From an uncultured Prevotellaceae bacterium (GTDB lineage Bacteria > Bacteroidota > Bacteroidia > Bacteroidales > Bacteroidaceae), in assembly GCA_902785695.1 (NCBI GenBank), contig CACZZQ010000018.1, forward strand, positions 1 through 49,612: a stretch of DNA of 49,612 bases. The letters run 5' to 3'. The position numbers and the translations under genes are program-made. The first letter of the stretch is position 1, and every line of letters begins with the position of its first letter. Shown here piece by piece: positions 24,143 through 35,808 of this stretch. The notes below the pieces were generated by a model that was not told the DNA's origin, made no database searches, and saw nothing but the letters and a program-made list of their open reading frames with translations.

Positions 24143-26227
24143 ATGATTGTTTGTATAGCAGAGAAACCCAGTGTGGCAAAGGATATTGCACGTATTATAG
24201 GTGCTAATAGTAGCCACGACGGGTATATGGAAGGCAACGGATATCAGGTGACGTGGACGTTCGGACACCTGTGTGAGTTGAAGATGCCCGAGGACTATAC
24301 GCCCGTATGGAAAGCGTGGAGTCTGTCGGCACTGCCCATGATTCCACCTAAGTTTGGCATCCGACTGAAAGACGATACGGGCATCAAGAAGCAGTTTGCC
24401 ATCATTGAGAGCCTGATGCAGAAGGCCGACGGCATCATCAACTGCGGTGACGCCGGACAGGAGGGTGAGCTCATTCAGCGATGGGTGATGCAGAAGGCAC
24501 AGGCAAAGTGTCCGGTGCAGCGACTGTGGATCTCGTCAATGACGGATGAAGCTATCCGCGAGGGCTTTGCTACGCTGAAAGACCAGAGCCAATACCAGTC
24601 TCTCTATCTCGCAGGATTATCAAGAGCCGTGGGCGACTGGCTCTTAGGTATCAACTGTACGCGCCTGTACACGATAAAATACGGACAAAATCGTCAGGTG
24701 CTCTCCATCGGACGCGTGCAGACCCCCACCCTCGCCCTCATCGTGAACCGTCAGAAGGAGATAGACAACTTCAAGCCGGAACCCTACTGGGTACTGGCAA
24801 CGGTCTATCGCGGCACCACGTTTACGGCCACCTCAGGCAAGTTCACCTCGAAGGAAGAGGGCGAAAAGGCCTTCGCCATGATAGAAGGCAAACCGTTCGA
24901 GGTGACAAAGGTAGAGAAGAAGAATGGTAAGGAGACTCCTCCAAGCCTCTACGACCTGACCTCACTACAGGTGGACTGCAACAAAAAATACGGCTTTTCG
25001 GCCGAGACGACGCTGAACATTATCCAGCAGCTGTACGAACAGAAGCTGACCACCTATCCGCGTGTAGACACCACGTTCCTGCCTGATGATGTCTATGGGA
25101 AATGTCCGCAGACGATGAACGGCCTCTTCCAGGTGAAATTTGCCGGACAGTCGCCATACGCGGAGCTGGTGCGTCCGCTGGGTGGCAAGCCGCTACCGAA
25201 GTCGAAGAAGGTGTTTGACTCCTCAAAGGTCACCGACCACCACGCCATCATCCCTACAGGCATCGTGCCGCAGGGCCTGACAGACGTACAGCGCAAGGTG
25301 TACGATCTGATAGCACGCCGCTTCATCGCCGTGTTCTATCCTGACTGTCAGTTTGCACAGACCACAGTGATGGGAAAAGTGGGAGCTCCCCTTACTGCCC
25401 CCGAGGGGGCTTCTATAGATTTGAAAGAGAACAAACCTATAGAGTTTAAGGTAACAGGACGTACCATACTTGACCCAGGTTGGCGCACGGTATATGCCAA
25501 AGACAATGCTAATGAGGACGACGAAGAATCTATCGTAGCCCCCTCGGGGGCAGATGGGGGGGCTTCCCTGCCTGCCTTCACCAAGGGAGAGAGCGGACCG
25601 CACACCCCTACCCTAACAGAAAAGATGACCACACCGCCCAAGTACTACACGGAAGCCACACTGCTGCGTGCCATGGAAACGGCAGGAAAGCTGGTGGAGG
25701 ACGAGGAACTGCGCCGTGCGATGAAAGAAAACGGTATTGGCCGTCCATCAACGCGTGCCGCCATCATCGAAACACTTTTCAAGCGCCATTATATTAAAAA
25801 GGAACGCAAGAACCTTTTGGCTACACCTACAGGCATCGAACTGATAGACCTGATACGTGAGGAACTGCTGAAGAGTGCCGAACTGACAGGTATCTGGGAA
25901 AAGAAACTGCGCGACATCGAGGCTAAGAAATACGATCCTCAACAGTTTATAGAAGAGCTGAAACAGCAGGTCACGGAGATTGTGCGCGAAGTGATTGGCG
26001 ACAGCAGCAACCGACGGGTGACGGTCACCACAGACGAAGACCTGAAGAAGAAAAAGACCACAAAAAAGAAAGCCACGCCCCAAACGGCAATGCCAACTCC
26101 TACGGATCCATTGGTGGGCCAGCCATGTCCCGTCTGCGGACAAGGCACCATCATCAAAGGCAAAACGGCCTACGGATGCTCCCGTTGGAAAGAAGGATGC
26201 ACGTTCCGTAAGCCTTTTGAGCAATAA
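24143..26227 (+). CDS. topB: DNA topoisomerase III (TopB-type IA topoisomerase)
   Basis: 694 residues from ATG 24143; an upstream in-frame GTG at 24071 lies ahead of the promoter and was rejected. The enzyme passes single DNA strands to relax and decatenate DNA. Visible are the Toprim start IVCIAEKPSVAKDIA, the acidic motif GDAGQEGELIQRW, IGRVQTPTLALIV, and the active-site region TTYPRVDTTFL whose Tyr forms the DNA link. The C-terminal domain ends in one zinc ribbon (CPVCGQG ... CSRWKEGCTF), preceded by a lysine-rich linker. Two short tracts, residues ~415-426 (APLTAPEGAS) and ~465-476 (VAPSGADGGAS), are encoded by inverted palindromic repeats and are foreign to the fold. Confidence 0.92.
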   Translation: MIVCIAEKPSVAKDIARIIGANSSHDGYMEGNGYQVTWTFGHLCELKMPEDYTPVWKAWSLSALPMIPPKFGIRLKDDTGIKKQFAIIESLMQKADGIINCGDAGQEGELIQRWVMQKAQAKCPVQRLWISSMTDEAIREGFATLKDQSQYQSLYLAGLSRAVGDWLLGINCTRLYTIKYGQNRQVLSIGRVQTPTLALIVNRQKEIDNFKPEPYWVLATVYRGTTFTATSGKFTSKEEGEKAFAMIEGKPFEVTKVEKKNGKETPPSLYDLTSLQVDCNKKYGFSAETTLNIIQQLYEQKLTTYPRVDTTFLPDDVYGKCPQTMNGLFQVKFAGQSPYAELVRPLGGKPLPKSKKVFDSSKVTDHHAIIPTGIVPQGLTDVQRKVYDLIARRFIAVFYPDCQFAQTTVMGKVGAPLTAPEGASIDLKENKPIEFKVTGRTILDPGWRTVYAKDNANEDDEESIVAPSGADGGASLPAFTKGESGPHTPTLTEKMTTPPKYYTEATLLRAMETAGKLVEDEELRRAMKENGIGRPSTRAAIIETLFKRHYIKKERKNLLATPTGIELIDLIREELLKSAELTGIWEKKLRDIEAKKYDPQQFIEELKQQVTEIVREVIGDSSNRRVTVTTDEDLKKKKTTKKKATPQTAMPTPTDPLVGQPCPVCGQGTIIKGKTAYGCSRWKEGCTFRKPFEQ
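25384..25418. repeat. palindromic element in topB, copy 1
   Basis: Core GCCCCCGAGGGGGC (25397-25410) with flanks CTCCCCTTACT and TTCTATAG. Roughly the reverse complement of 25535-25569, and matching the pair in the GH31 gene. Encodes APLTAPEGAS. Confidence 0.85.
25535..25569. repeat. palindromic element in topB, copy 2 (inverted)
   Basis: Core GCCCCCTCGGGGGC (25538-25551) followed by AGATGGGGGGGCTTCC. Opposite orientation to copy 1, about 115 bp of ordinary topB sequence between them. Encodes APSGADGGAS. Confidence 0.85.
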
Positions 26228-26232
26228 AAAAG

Positions 26233-26269
26233 AAAAGTTTGCGTTATAGTATGGTATGCGCAAACTTTT
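26233..26269 (+). terminator. 11-bp inverted repeat spanning the topB end and next start codon
   Basis: AAAAGTTTGCG (26233-26243) pairs perfectly with CGCAAACTTTT (26259-26269), loop 15 nt. It could terminate topB, but its right arm is codons 2-5 of the PorE-like gene and the loop holds that gene's ATG (26256) and ribosome-binding region. It may instead control translation. Confidence 0.5.
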
Positions 26270-28448
26270 CGCTATCATATATATAGCAATAGCCTGTCTC
26301 CTCATCACTGGATGCGGGGCAGATTCTGCTATGCGAAAGGGCGATAAGTTCTTTGCTCTGGGCGAATACTATGATGCCGCAGAGCAATACAAAAAAGCCT
26401 ACTCGAAAACAAAAGCGAAGGAAAAACCGCTACGCGGACAACGCGCATTGAAGATGGCCGACTGTTACCGCCGCATCAACTACACGCAGAAAGCCATCGC
26501 TGCCTATAACAACGCCGTGCGCTTCAAGCAAGCCGACTCAACAGCCCTGTTCCATTTAGGGCGGCTGCAACTGAAGAACGGCTCCTATAAGGACGCGGAG
26601 AAGACCTTCACACTGCTGCTCGACTCGATGCCCGACAATAAATTGGTGAAAAACGGGATGGAGAGTGCACGCATGGCACCGAAATGGAAGGCCGAAGCCG
26701 AATACTCCGGCTATAACGTAAAGAAGCAGGAACTCTTCAACTCACGCCGTGCGGAATATTCGCCTATGCTGGCTGGTGATGACAACGACCAACTCTACTT
26801 CTCAAGCACACGCAATCAGGCAAAAGGCGAAGAGTTGAGCGGCATCACCGGCACGAAGAATGCCGACATTTTCTTCTCACAAAAGGATGACAAGGGGAAA
26901 TGGTCGAAACCGGAAGTCATTGACACCGAACTGAACACAGAGCAGGACGAGGGAGCCTGCGCTTTTTCGCCCGACTTCAAGACGATGTACCTCACGGTAT
27001 GTAAGACCGACCCGGAATATCCCCGCTTTGCACAGATAGCCACCGCACAGCGCAGTGACGCATCATGGAGCAAGGCTACACCACTTGAAATCACCAAGGA
27101 CACGCTCTCCACCTTTGCCCATCCAGCCATCTCGCCCGACGGTATGTGGCTCTATTTCGTCAGTGATATGCCTGGCGGCTTGGGCGGCTACGACATCTGG
27201 CGCGTAGAGATTACAGCTCACGGACTGAACAGCCTGGAGAATCTGGGTGCACCCATCAACACGCCCGGCAACGAGATGTTCCCCACGTTCCGTCCCAACG
27301 GAGACTTCTATTTCTCCAGCGACGGACATCCAGGATTCGGAGGACTGGATATATTTATTGCGAAGCCAATTGAGAATGGAGAATTGAGAATGGAGAATTA
27401 TGCGAAGCCAATTGAGAATGGAGAATTGAGAATGGAGAATTATGATTACCATCTTCCGTCAAAAACTATGGGAGAAAAGCAAGAAACAAGCAAATCTAAT
27501 TATAATTCTAAATTCTCAACTCCCAATTCTCAATCCTATGAGTTAGAGCACCCCGGTGCACCCCTGAACTCAGCAGGCGATGACTTTGGCATGACCTTTG
27601 AAGGGCTTCACAACAGAGGCTACTTCTCATCGAACCGAGGCGATGCCCGCGGATGGGACCATATCTATTCGTTCGAGAAACATGAGGTGATACAGACCGT
27701 GAAGGGATGGGTGTACGAAAGAGACGGCTACGAACTGCCCGAGGGTCTGGTCTATATGGTGGGCAACGACGGAACGAACAAGAAAATAAGCGTAAAGGGC
27801 GACGGTTCGTTTACGGAACTGATTAACCCCAATGTGGACTATGTGTTCCTTGGTACTTGCAAAGGTTTTATGAACCATAAAGAGGAACTGCGCGTAGAGC
27901 CTGTATTGGAGTCGGAGGAGTACACCCTGCAGTTCCCCTTGGCATCGCTGACCGCCCCTGTGCTTATCAGAAATATTTTCTACGACTTTGATAAGGCCAC
28001 GCTGCGACCAGAGTCAACGATGGCTCTAGACAGTCTGATAGACCTGCTCAACGAGAATCCCAACATCACTATCGAGCTGAGTGCCCATACCGACTATCGC
28101 GGATCGGCAGCCTATAACGAACGACTGTCGCAACGCAGGGCAGAGAGTGTGGTGAACTATCTCATTGAGCACGGCATAGCCGAAGACCGCTTGTCGCCTG
28201 TAGGCTATGGAAAGATGAAGCCAAAGACCGTGAAGCGCAAGCTCACGGAGACCTATCCTTGGCTGAAAGAAGGCGACGTACTGACCGAGGAATTCATCAA
28301 AGCATTAAAAGACGAGGAGAAGGAGGAGATATGCAACCAACTGAATCGCCGCACGGAGTTCATCGTGCTGCGTACGACATACGGCATGGATGCTAAACCT
28401 GCCAGCGTTCCAACCTCTGAACCAGCTCCACAACAGCCAGACAAGTGA
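26256..28448 (+). CDS. OmpA-family lipoprotein with TPR and beta-propeller (PorE-like)
   Basis: 730 residues. The signal peptide ends in a lipobox (LLITGC, Cys20), giving an outer-membrane lipoprotein. Domains in order: TPR-like helices (~25-115), a PD40/WD40-type propeller (~150-460, with SPDFKTMYLTV and SPDGMWLYFVSD), a carboxypeptidase-regulatory-like fold (~475-550), and an OmpA C-terminal peptidoglycan-binding domain (~570-690, NIFYDFDKATL ... ELSAHTDYRGS). This is the layout of PorE, a type IX secretion component in Porphyromonas, so a part in T9SS anchoring is plausible. A 14-residue direct repeat at 369-396 comes from a 42-bp duplication. The 3' end overlaps the convergent DUF5056 gene by 56 bp. 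Confidence 0.85.
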   Translation: MRKLFAIIYIAIACLLITGCGADSAMRKGDKFFALGEYYDAAEQYKKAYSKTKAKEKPLRGQRALKMADCYRRINYTQKAIAAYNNAVRFKQADSTALFHLGRLQLKNGSYKDAEKTFTLLLDSMPDNKLVKNGMESARMAPKWKAEAEYSGYNVKKQELFNSRRAEYSPMLAGDDNDQLYFSSTRNQAKGEELSGITGTKNADIFFSQKDDKGKWSKPEVIDTELNTEQDEGACAFSPDFKTMYLTVCKTDPEYPRFAQIATAQRSDASWSKATPLEITKDTLSTFAHPAISPDGMWLYFVSDMPGGLGGYDIWRVEITAHGLNSLENLGAPINTPGNEMFPTFRPNGDFYFSSDGHPGFGGLDIFIAKPIENGELRMENYAKPIENGELRMENYDYHLPSKTMGEKQETSKSNYNSKFSTPNSQSYELEHPGAPLNSAGDDFGMTFEGLHNRGYFSSNRGDARGWDHIYSFEKHEVIQTVKGWVYERDGYELPEGLVYMVGNDGTNKKISVKGDGSFTELINPNVDYVFLGTCKGFMNHKEELRVEPVLESEEYTLQFPLASLTAPVLIRNIFYDFDKATLRPESTMALDSLIDLLNENPNITIELSAHTDYRGSAAYNERLSQRRAESVVNYLIEHGIAEDRLSPVGYGKMKPKTVKRKLTETYPWLKEGDVLTEEFIKALKDEEKEEICNQLNRRTEFIVLRTTYGMDAKPASVPTSEPAPQQPDK
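27360..27443. repeat. 42-bp perfect tandem duplication inside the PorE-like gene
   Basis: Two identical 42-bp units (27360-27401, 27402-27443), each built from GAATTGAGAATGGA-type motifs seen in Bacteroidota spacers. Being 14 codons long the unit keeps the frame and repeats AKPIENGELRMENY. Confidence 0.9.
27497..27536. repeat. inverted counterpart of the GAGAATT repeat in the same gene
   Basis: TAATTATAATTCTAAATTCT and CAACTCCCAATTCTCAATCC in succession form roughly the reverse complement of the GAATTGAGAATGG motif at 27360-27443. The two tracts could pair in RNA or DNA. In frame, it encodes a polar Ser/Asn-rich linker. Confidence 0.65.
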
Positions 28449-28731
28449 GCACGCCCAGTGTCATGAAGAACGGCACGGGATGAAGCTCTCCGATATTCGT
28501 CTTCAGAAGCATCATGATTCCTGACAAGATGAATTCCCAACCATCCAGTACGATGAAAGCCACCACGCCAGACACTACGCAGAAAAACGTCCACCATTGC
28601 GACAGACGCGCTGTCCTGTCGGGCAACTGTTTCATCACGCGTTCCGTAAAACCGTTGTCTTTTATCTCTATTGTTCTTGCTGGTTGAAAGAACTGTTCCA
28701 GCAGTTGATTATCTATTTCCGTCATAGCCAT
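28393..28731 (-). CDS. DUF5056-like membrane protein, possible sigma regulator
   Basis: 112 residues. The first half is soluble (LEQFFQPARTIEIKDNGFTERVMKQLPDR) and the second half has two hydrophobic segments (WWTFFCVVSGVVAFIVL; FFMTLGVLTCLAVVELV). The pattern matches DUF5056 as I recall it. Its start overlaps the 3' end of the ECF sigma gene by 23 nt, the usual place of a sigma-regulating membrane protein, but no known anti-sigma domain is visible. The ATG six bases inside (MTEIDNQ) is an alternative start. Its last 56 bp are antisense to the end of the PorE-like gene. Confidence 0.75.
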   Translation of the reverse strand: MAMTEIDNQLLEQFFQPARTIEIKDNGFTERVMKQLPDRTARLSQWWTFFCVVSGVVAFIVLDGWEFILSGIMMLLKTNIGELHPVPFFMTLGVLTCLAVVELVQRLERWQV

Positions 28732-29284
28732 TATTCTTTAAGTAGGTAGTGAGTTTTTCCTTTCCACGCCGCAAATGCGACTTCACGGTATTTACCGGCA
28801 TATTGGTCATCTTTGATATTTCATCCAATGAATAACCGTCGATGAGTTGCAGTGTCACGCAGACCCGTTCTTCCTCCTTCAGGATGGCAAGGGCTGCGTG
28901 GATATCCATTTGGATACCCACCCCCGAACCCTCCCTGTAAGTGAGGGGAGTAGATAGTTCATCACTTTGAGTCTTACCATTCCCCTCTCTCTCAGAGAGA
29001 GGCTGGGGGTGAGTCTTCCTTTTGTAGTCGTAATATATATTGTACGCAATACGGAAGAGCCACGTCTGAAAAGAGGCAATGCCCTTGAACTGCGTGATAT
29101 GCGTATAAGCTTTCAAGAAGGTGTCCTGTGCCAAGTCATCGCTCAAGGCCTCGTTGCCCAACGTCAGGTTGAGCAGGAACCTGCGCACAGGCGACTGGTA
29201 TTTACGCACCAGCTGGTCGAAGGCCCGTTGGTTGTGAAACACCGCCACCTGTGCTACGAGAGAGATATCGCTCAGCGACTGCAT
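28709..29284 (-). CDS. ECF-type RNA polymerase sigma factor
   Basis: 191 residues. Region 2 is at ~22-88 (AFDQLVRKYQSPVRRFLLNL, DDLAQDTFLKAY, FQTWLFRIAYNIYYDYKRK) and region 4 at ~130-185 (EEERVCVTLQLIDGYSLDEI, MPVNTVKSHLRRGKEKL, a helix-turn-helix). It would direct polymerase to extracytoplasmic-stress-type promoters. The linker between the two regions (residues ~91-123) is encoded by two GC-rich palindromic repeats and reads THPQPLSEREGNG ... TPLTYREGSGVG. Such a linker tolerates insertions. It overlaps the membrane-protein gene that follows, and the DUF6249 gene ends nine bases ahead of its start. Confidence 0.9.
   Translation of the reverse strand: MQSLSDISLVAQVAVFHNQRAFDQLVRKYQSPVRRFLLNLTLGNEALSDDLAQDTFLKAYTHITQFKGIASFQTWLFRIAYNIYYDYKRKTHPQPLSEREGNGKTQSDELSTPLTYREGSGVGIQMDIHAALAILKEEERVCVTLQLIDGYSLDEISKMTNMPVNTVKSHLRRGKEKLTTYLKNNGYDGNR
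28916..29014. repeat. two GC-rich palindromic elements inside the sigma-factor gene
   Basis: One block (28916-28952) carries CCCTCCCTG...GTGAGGGGAG; the other (28980-29014) has CCTCTCTCT (28984-28992) mirrored by AGAGAGAGG (28994-29002). About 27 bp separate them. Both are read through in the sigma frame and end in the GGGGGTG/GGGTGG pattern of the cydB and GH31 elements. Confidence 0.8.
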
Positions 29285-29292
29285 GGTCGTTA

Positions 29293-29961
29293 TTATTCTT
29301 GAGGTTCTACAATATCTGTTTCCTTGCGGGAGAACTGTTCACGCATCTCTTTCTCCTTCTGCTTCTGCTTGGCGCTATAAGAGATCACCACATTTCCGCA
29401 GCCAATGAAGAAAATCAGGGCGCCAATGGCCAACCCCAGTTTGCCAAGTGGTATCCAGAGCAGGAATGCCAAGCCGACACCTAAGAACATCTGCTTGATT
29501 CCTTTATTCCATATATCGTCATTCTTAGCATAGGGCGTACCCAGAGCATCCATAGGAATCTCCTTACCGTTTTTGATGGCTGCTTCCATGACGCGCATTC
29601 TTTCCTTGCGGTTCTTATAAATAAAGTATAGGATAATTCCGATAACAGCAACGGGAGCCAAAATAAAGATCAGGAACAGCACGATGAACACGATAATGAT
29701 ACCACCCAGCATATCGAGCAAGTCATTATTGAATCCCATTTTGCCCATCAACGTCTGTGTATCGGCCGATTCCCATTCATCAAAGTCTTCATCATCCCAG
29801 CCAAAGTCATCCGCAATGGCGGCAGAGTCTGCCGATGTGGTGTCGGAGAACACCTCGATTTCAGGAACCGTGTCATTCTTAGGCGCAGCTTGTGCATTCA
29901 TGGGTACGGCCATAGTAGCGATGGCCAGCACCAGAGTCATTAAAATCTTTTTCATATTCAT
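29293..29961 (-). CDS. DUF6249-like membrane protein
   Basis: 222 residues. A signal peptide (ILMTLVLAIATMAVPMNAQA) is followed by an acidic stretch (~40-70, DDFGWDDEDFDEWESAD), a hydrophobic pair (~88-115, IIIVFIVLFLIFILAPVAVI), a basic cytoplasmic-type loop with NRKERMRVMEAAIKNGKEIP, two further hydrophobic segments (~160-195) and a charged tail. This fits DUF6249, which is uncharacterised. Its stop is 8 nt before the sigma-factor start on the same strand, so the three genes (DUF6249, sigma, DUF5056) probably form one operon concerned with envelope stress; that is inferred from position. Confidence 0.75.
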   Translation of the reverse strand: MNMKKILMTLVLAIATMAVPMNAQAAPKNDTVPEIEVFSDTTSADSAAIADDFGWDDEDFDEWESADTQTLMGKMGFNNDLLDMLGGIIIVFIVLFLIFILAPVAVIGIILYFIYKNRKERMRVMEAAIKNGKEIPMDALGTPYAKNDDIWNKGIKQMFLGVGLAFLLWIPLGKLGLAIGALIFFIGCGNVVISYSAKQKQKEKEMREQFSRKETDIVEPQE

Positions 29962-30005
29962 ACTTCTTTTATGTTACTTTCTGTCCGTTAGACGGGACGG
30001 GAAAC

Positions 30006-30035
30006 AAAAAAGTTGCACGAGGGTGCAACTTTTTT
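30006..30035. terminator. bidirectional-looking terminator after the GH43 gene
   Basis: A perfect 13-bp stem (30006-30018 with 30023-30035) with loop GAGG, A run on one side and T run on the other. It closes the GH2-GH43 transcript on the minus strand. Confidence 0.85.
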
Positions 30036-30051
30036 ATAAAGAGCCTTCAAT

Positions 30052-31692
30052 TTATTTACATTGGAACATGAAATCCTCCAGCGTACAGAGTGACTGTCCC
30101 CTGGCTTGGGATGAGAACACAAAGAATATAGCGTGCTTGCCAGTATAGGATGACAGCGCAGGCAGTGCCTCCCTCAACGTGGTCTTCTCCTTGGACATCA
30201 AATCCGTCAGTTCCATACAGCCCAACTTCACACCGCCTCGCGACTCCCATGGACTGTCGATCATAATGTCTATGCGTCCGTTAATACCGGCAGGAACGAG
30301 GTGGAGCTCCAGCGAGACAGCCTTACCTTCGGTCTCCGTGAAGTTGAAATACTTATAGCCCACGATAGAGCCATCGGTATTGTTCACTACAGGATTGGTA
30401 TTATTTCTGAGGGCGTATGGTGCATCGAACTTATCGTCAGTTCCATAGGCCGATGCCACATAAGAACCGTAGAACGTATTGTTAGGCCACTCATGAACAG
30501 CTGTTCTGGGGCCTGTGTACCAGCAGGCAATACCGGCGGAATGACGTTCCTGCGGGTTCAGACCTTCAACAGAGAAGCCTTCAGAGGTATATTCTCCCTC
30601 GCTGATGGTCACCTTACCACCTTCGCCCTCTTCCACACTGACCTCAATAGGAGCCACCATAGCCTGACGGGCATATTCATCAGTACCCGTCTGACGATGA
30701 TAGAACACCCACCACTGTCCGTTAATCTCGCAGATGCTGCCATGAGTATTGCCATCAACGGTAGCCGTAGCAATGGTGTCGCCCTGTTCGTTCACGTCAC
30801 GAGCACGTCCATCGATGATTGTACCACCATAAGTCCAAGGGCCTAAGGGATGATCACTGTAGGCGTAGGCCAGCGTGTAGTTGGATACAGGCAGTCCAAA
30901 CTCACCGTCCTTGGTGAAGCGGCTATAGATAAAGACATATTTATCCTTGATCTTACGGATAGAAGAGGCCTCGAAGAAGCTGAACACCCCCTCCTGATAG
31001 CGACCGGAAATCATATCCTCTACGATTTTCGTGCCTGGCTTGACGGTTGCCATCGTCTCCGGGTCGAACTCAGCGGCATAGGAACGCTCAAAGCCCCAGT
31101 AGCCATAGACGCGTCCATCGTCATCCACAAAGACAGCGGGGTCGAACCTCAGTACGCCGTCTGTTGCCCAAGGATTCTCCTTGCTCCAGTTGCACACCTC
31201 GAAAGGACCGTCAGGACGACTACTCTTACATACCATCCCATTACGTCCCCACGCCTGGTTATTGGGATAGAGGTAATAGGTCTTCTCACCATCAGGGCCT
31301 ACCACCATCGTCACATCAGGTGCGAAGAGCACATCAGCCAATCCTGCGCTGTCGAGCAGTTCGCCGTTGGCATTCTTATTGACGCTGAATATCTCGCCGT
31401 CGTAACGCCACTCCGTCAGACTGTCTACCGATGCCGACCACACCACCTGATCACGTCCGCAATAGGCTGTAATCAGATTATCGTGAGAGCCATAAAGATA
31501 CACACGATACTTACCTGGGTTATCGGGATCTTCAAACACATAGGGCTCTCCGTCAGGGATATGTTCCCAAAGAGGGAGGAAGGGATTACCGGGCGTAGTG
31601 AGTTTCATCTCTGCCGTTTCTTTTGGTTGGTTGTTACATGAGGATGTGAGTGCCAAAACAGCCAGACATCCCATCAGACTTTTGTACATCAT
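30052..31692 (-). CDS. GH43 family glycoside hydrolase, lipoprotein
   Basis: 546 residues. The signal peptide ends in LALTSSCNN, a lipobox that places it on the cell envelope. Residues ~30-340 are a five-bladed GH43 propeller: PDGEPYVFEDPD holds the probable catalytic base Asp, LRFDPAVFVDDDG the pKa-modulating Asp, and FFEASSIRKIKDKYVF the catalytic acid Glu. A C-terminal beta-sandwich (~390-546) may bind carbohydrate. GH43 enzymes mostly remove arabinose or xylose; with the GH2 and GH31 beside it, an alpha-L-arabinofuranosidase acting on xyloglucan side chains is the best guess. Starts 9 nt after the GH2 stop, so the two are co-transcribed. Confidence 0.85.
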   Translation of the reverse strand: MMYKSLMGCLAVLALTSSCNNQPKETAEMKLTTPGNPFLPLWEHIPDGEPYVFEDPDNPGKYRVYLYGSHDNLITAYCGRDQVVWSASVDSLTEWRYDGEIFSVNKNANGELLDSAGLADVLFAPDVTMVVGPDGEKTYYLYPNNQAWGRNGMVCKSSRPDGPFEVCNWSKENPWATDGVLRFDPAVFVDDDGRVYGYWGFERSYAAEFDPETMATVKPGTKIVEDMISGRYQEGVFSFFEASSIRKIKDKYVFIYSRFTKDGEFGLPVSNYTLAYAYSDHPLGPWTYGGTIIDGRARDVNEQGDTIATATVDGNTHGSICEINGQWWVFYHRQTGTDEYARQAMVAPIEVSVEEGEGGKVTISEGEYTSEGFSVEGLNPQERHSAGIACWYTGPRTAVHEWPNNTFYGSYVASAYGTDDKFDAPYALRNNTNPVVNNTDGSIVGYKYFNFTETEGKAVSLELHLVPAGINGRIDIMIDSPWESRGGVKLGCMELTDLMSKEKTTLREALPALSSYTGKHAIFFVFSSQARGQSLCTLEDFMFQCK

Positions 31693-31701
31693 ATCGTGCT
31701 A

Positions 31702-35676
<3,975 letters not shown>

Positions 35677-35717
35677 TTATGCTTTAAGTTTTGGTTATAT
35701 CCAAGGTTTTTACTCTG

Positions 35718-35725
35718 CAAAAATA
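35718..35725 (-). promoter_or_regulatory. -7 element of the GH2-GH43 operon
   Basis: TATTTTTG on the minus strand, 41 nt ahead of the GH2 ATG. A partial -33 (ATTG) lies 20 nt upstream. Confidence 0.5.
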
Positions 35726-35808
35726 CGTAATATCTACAACATACACAATGATTTATCACCTAAAGCCCCCACTCTGCTACATATACAAAAACTTACGAAA
35801 CAATTCAG

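Noticed and set aside
27360-27443. Assembly artefact as the cause of the 42-bp duplication
   Set aside because: It cannot be excluded, but the unit is a known type of spacer repeat with an inverted partner nearby and keeps the frame, so a real duplication is more likely.
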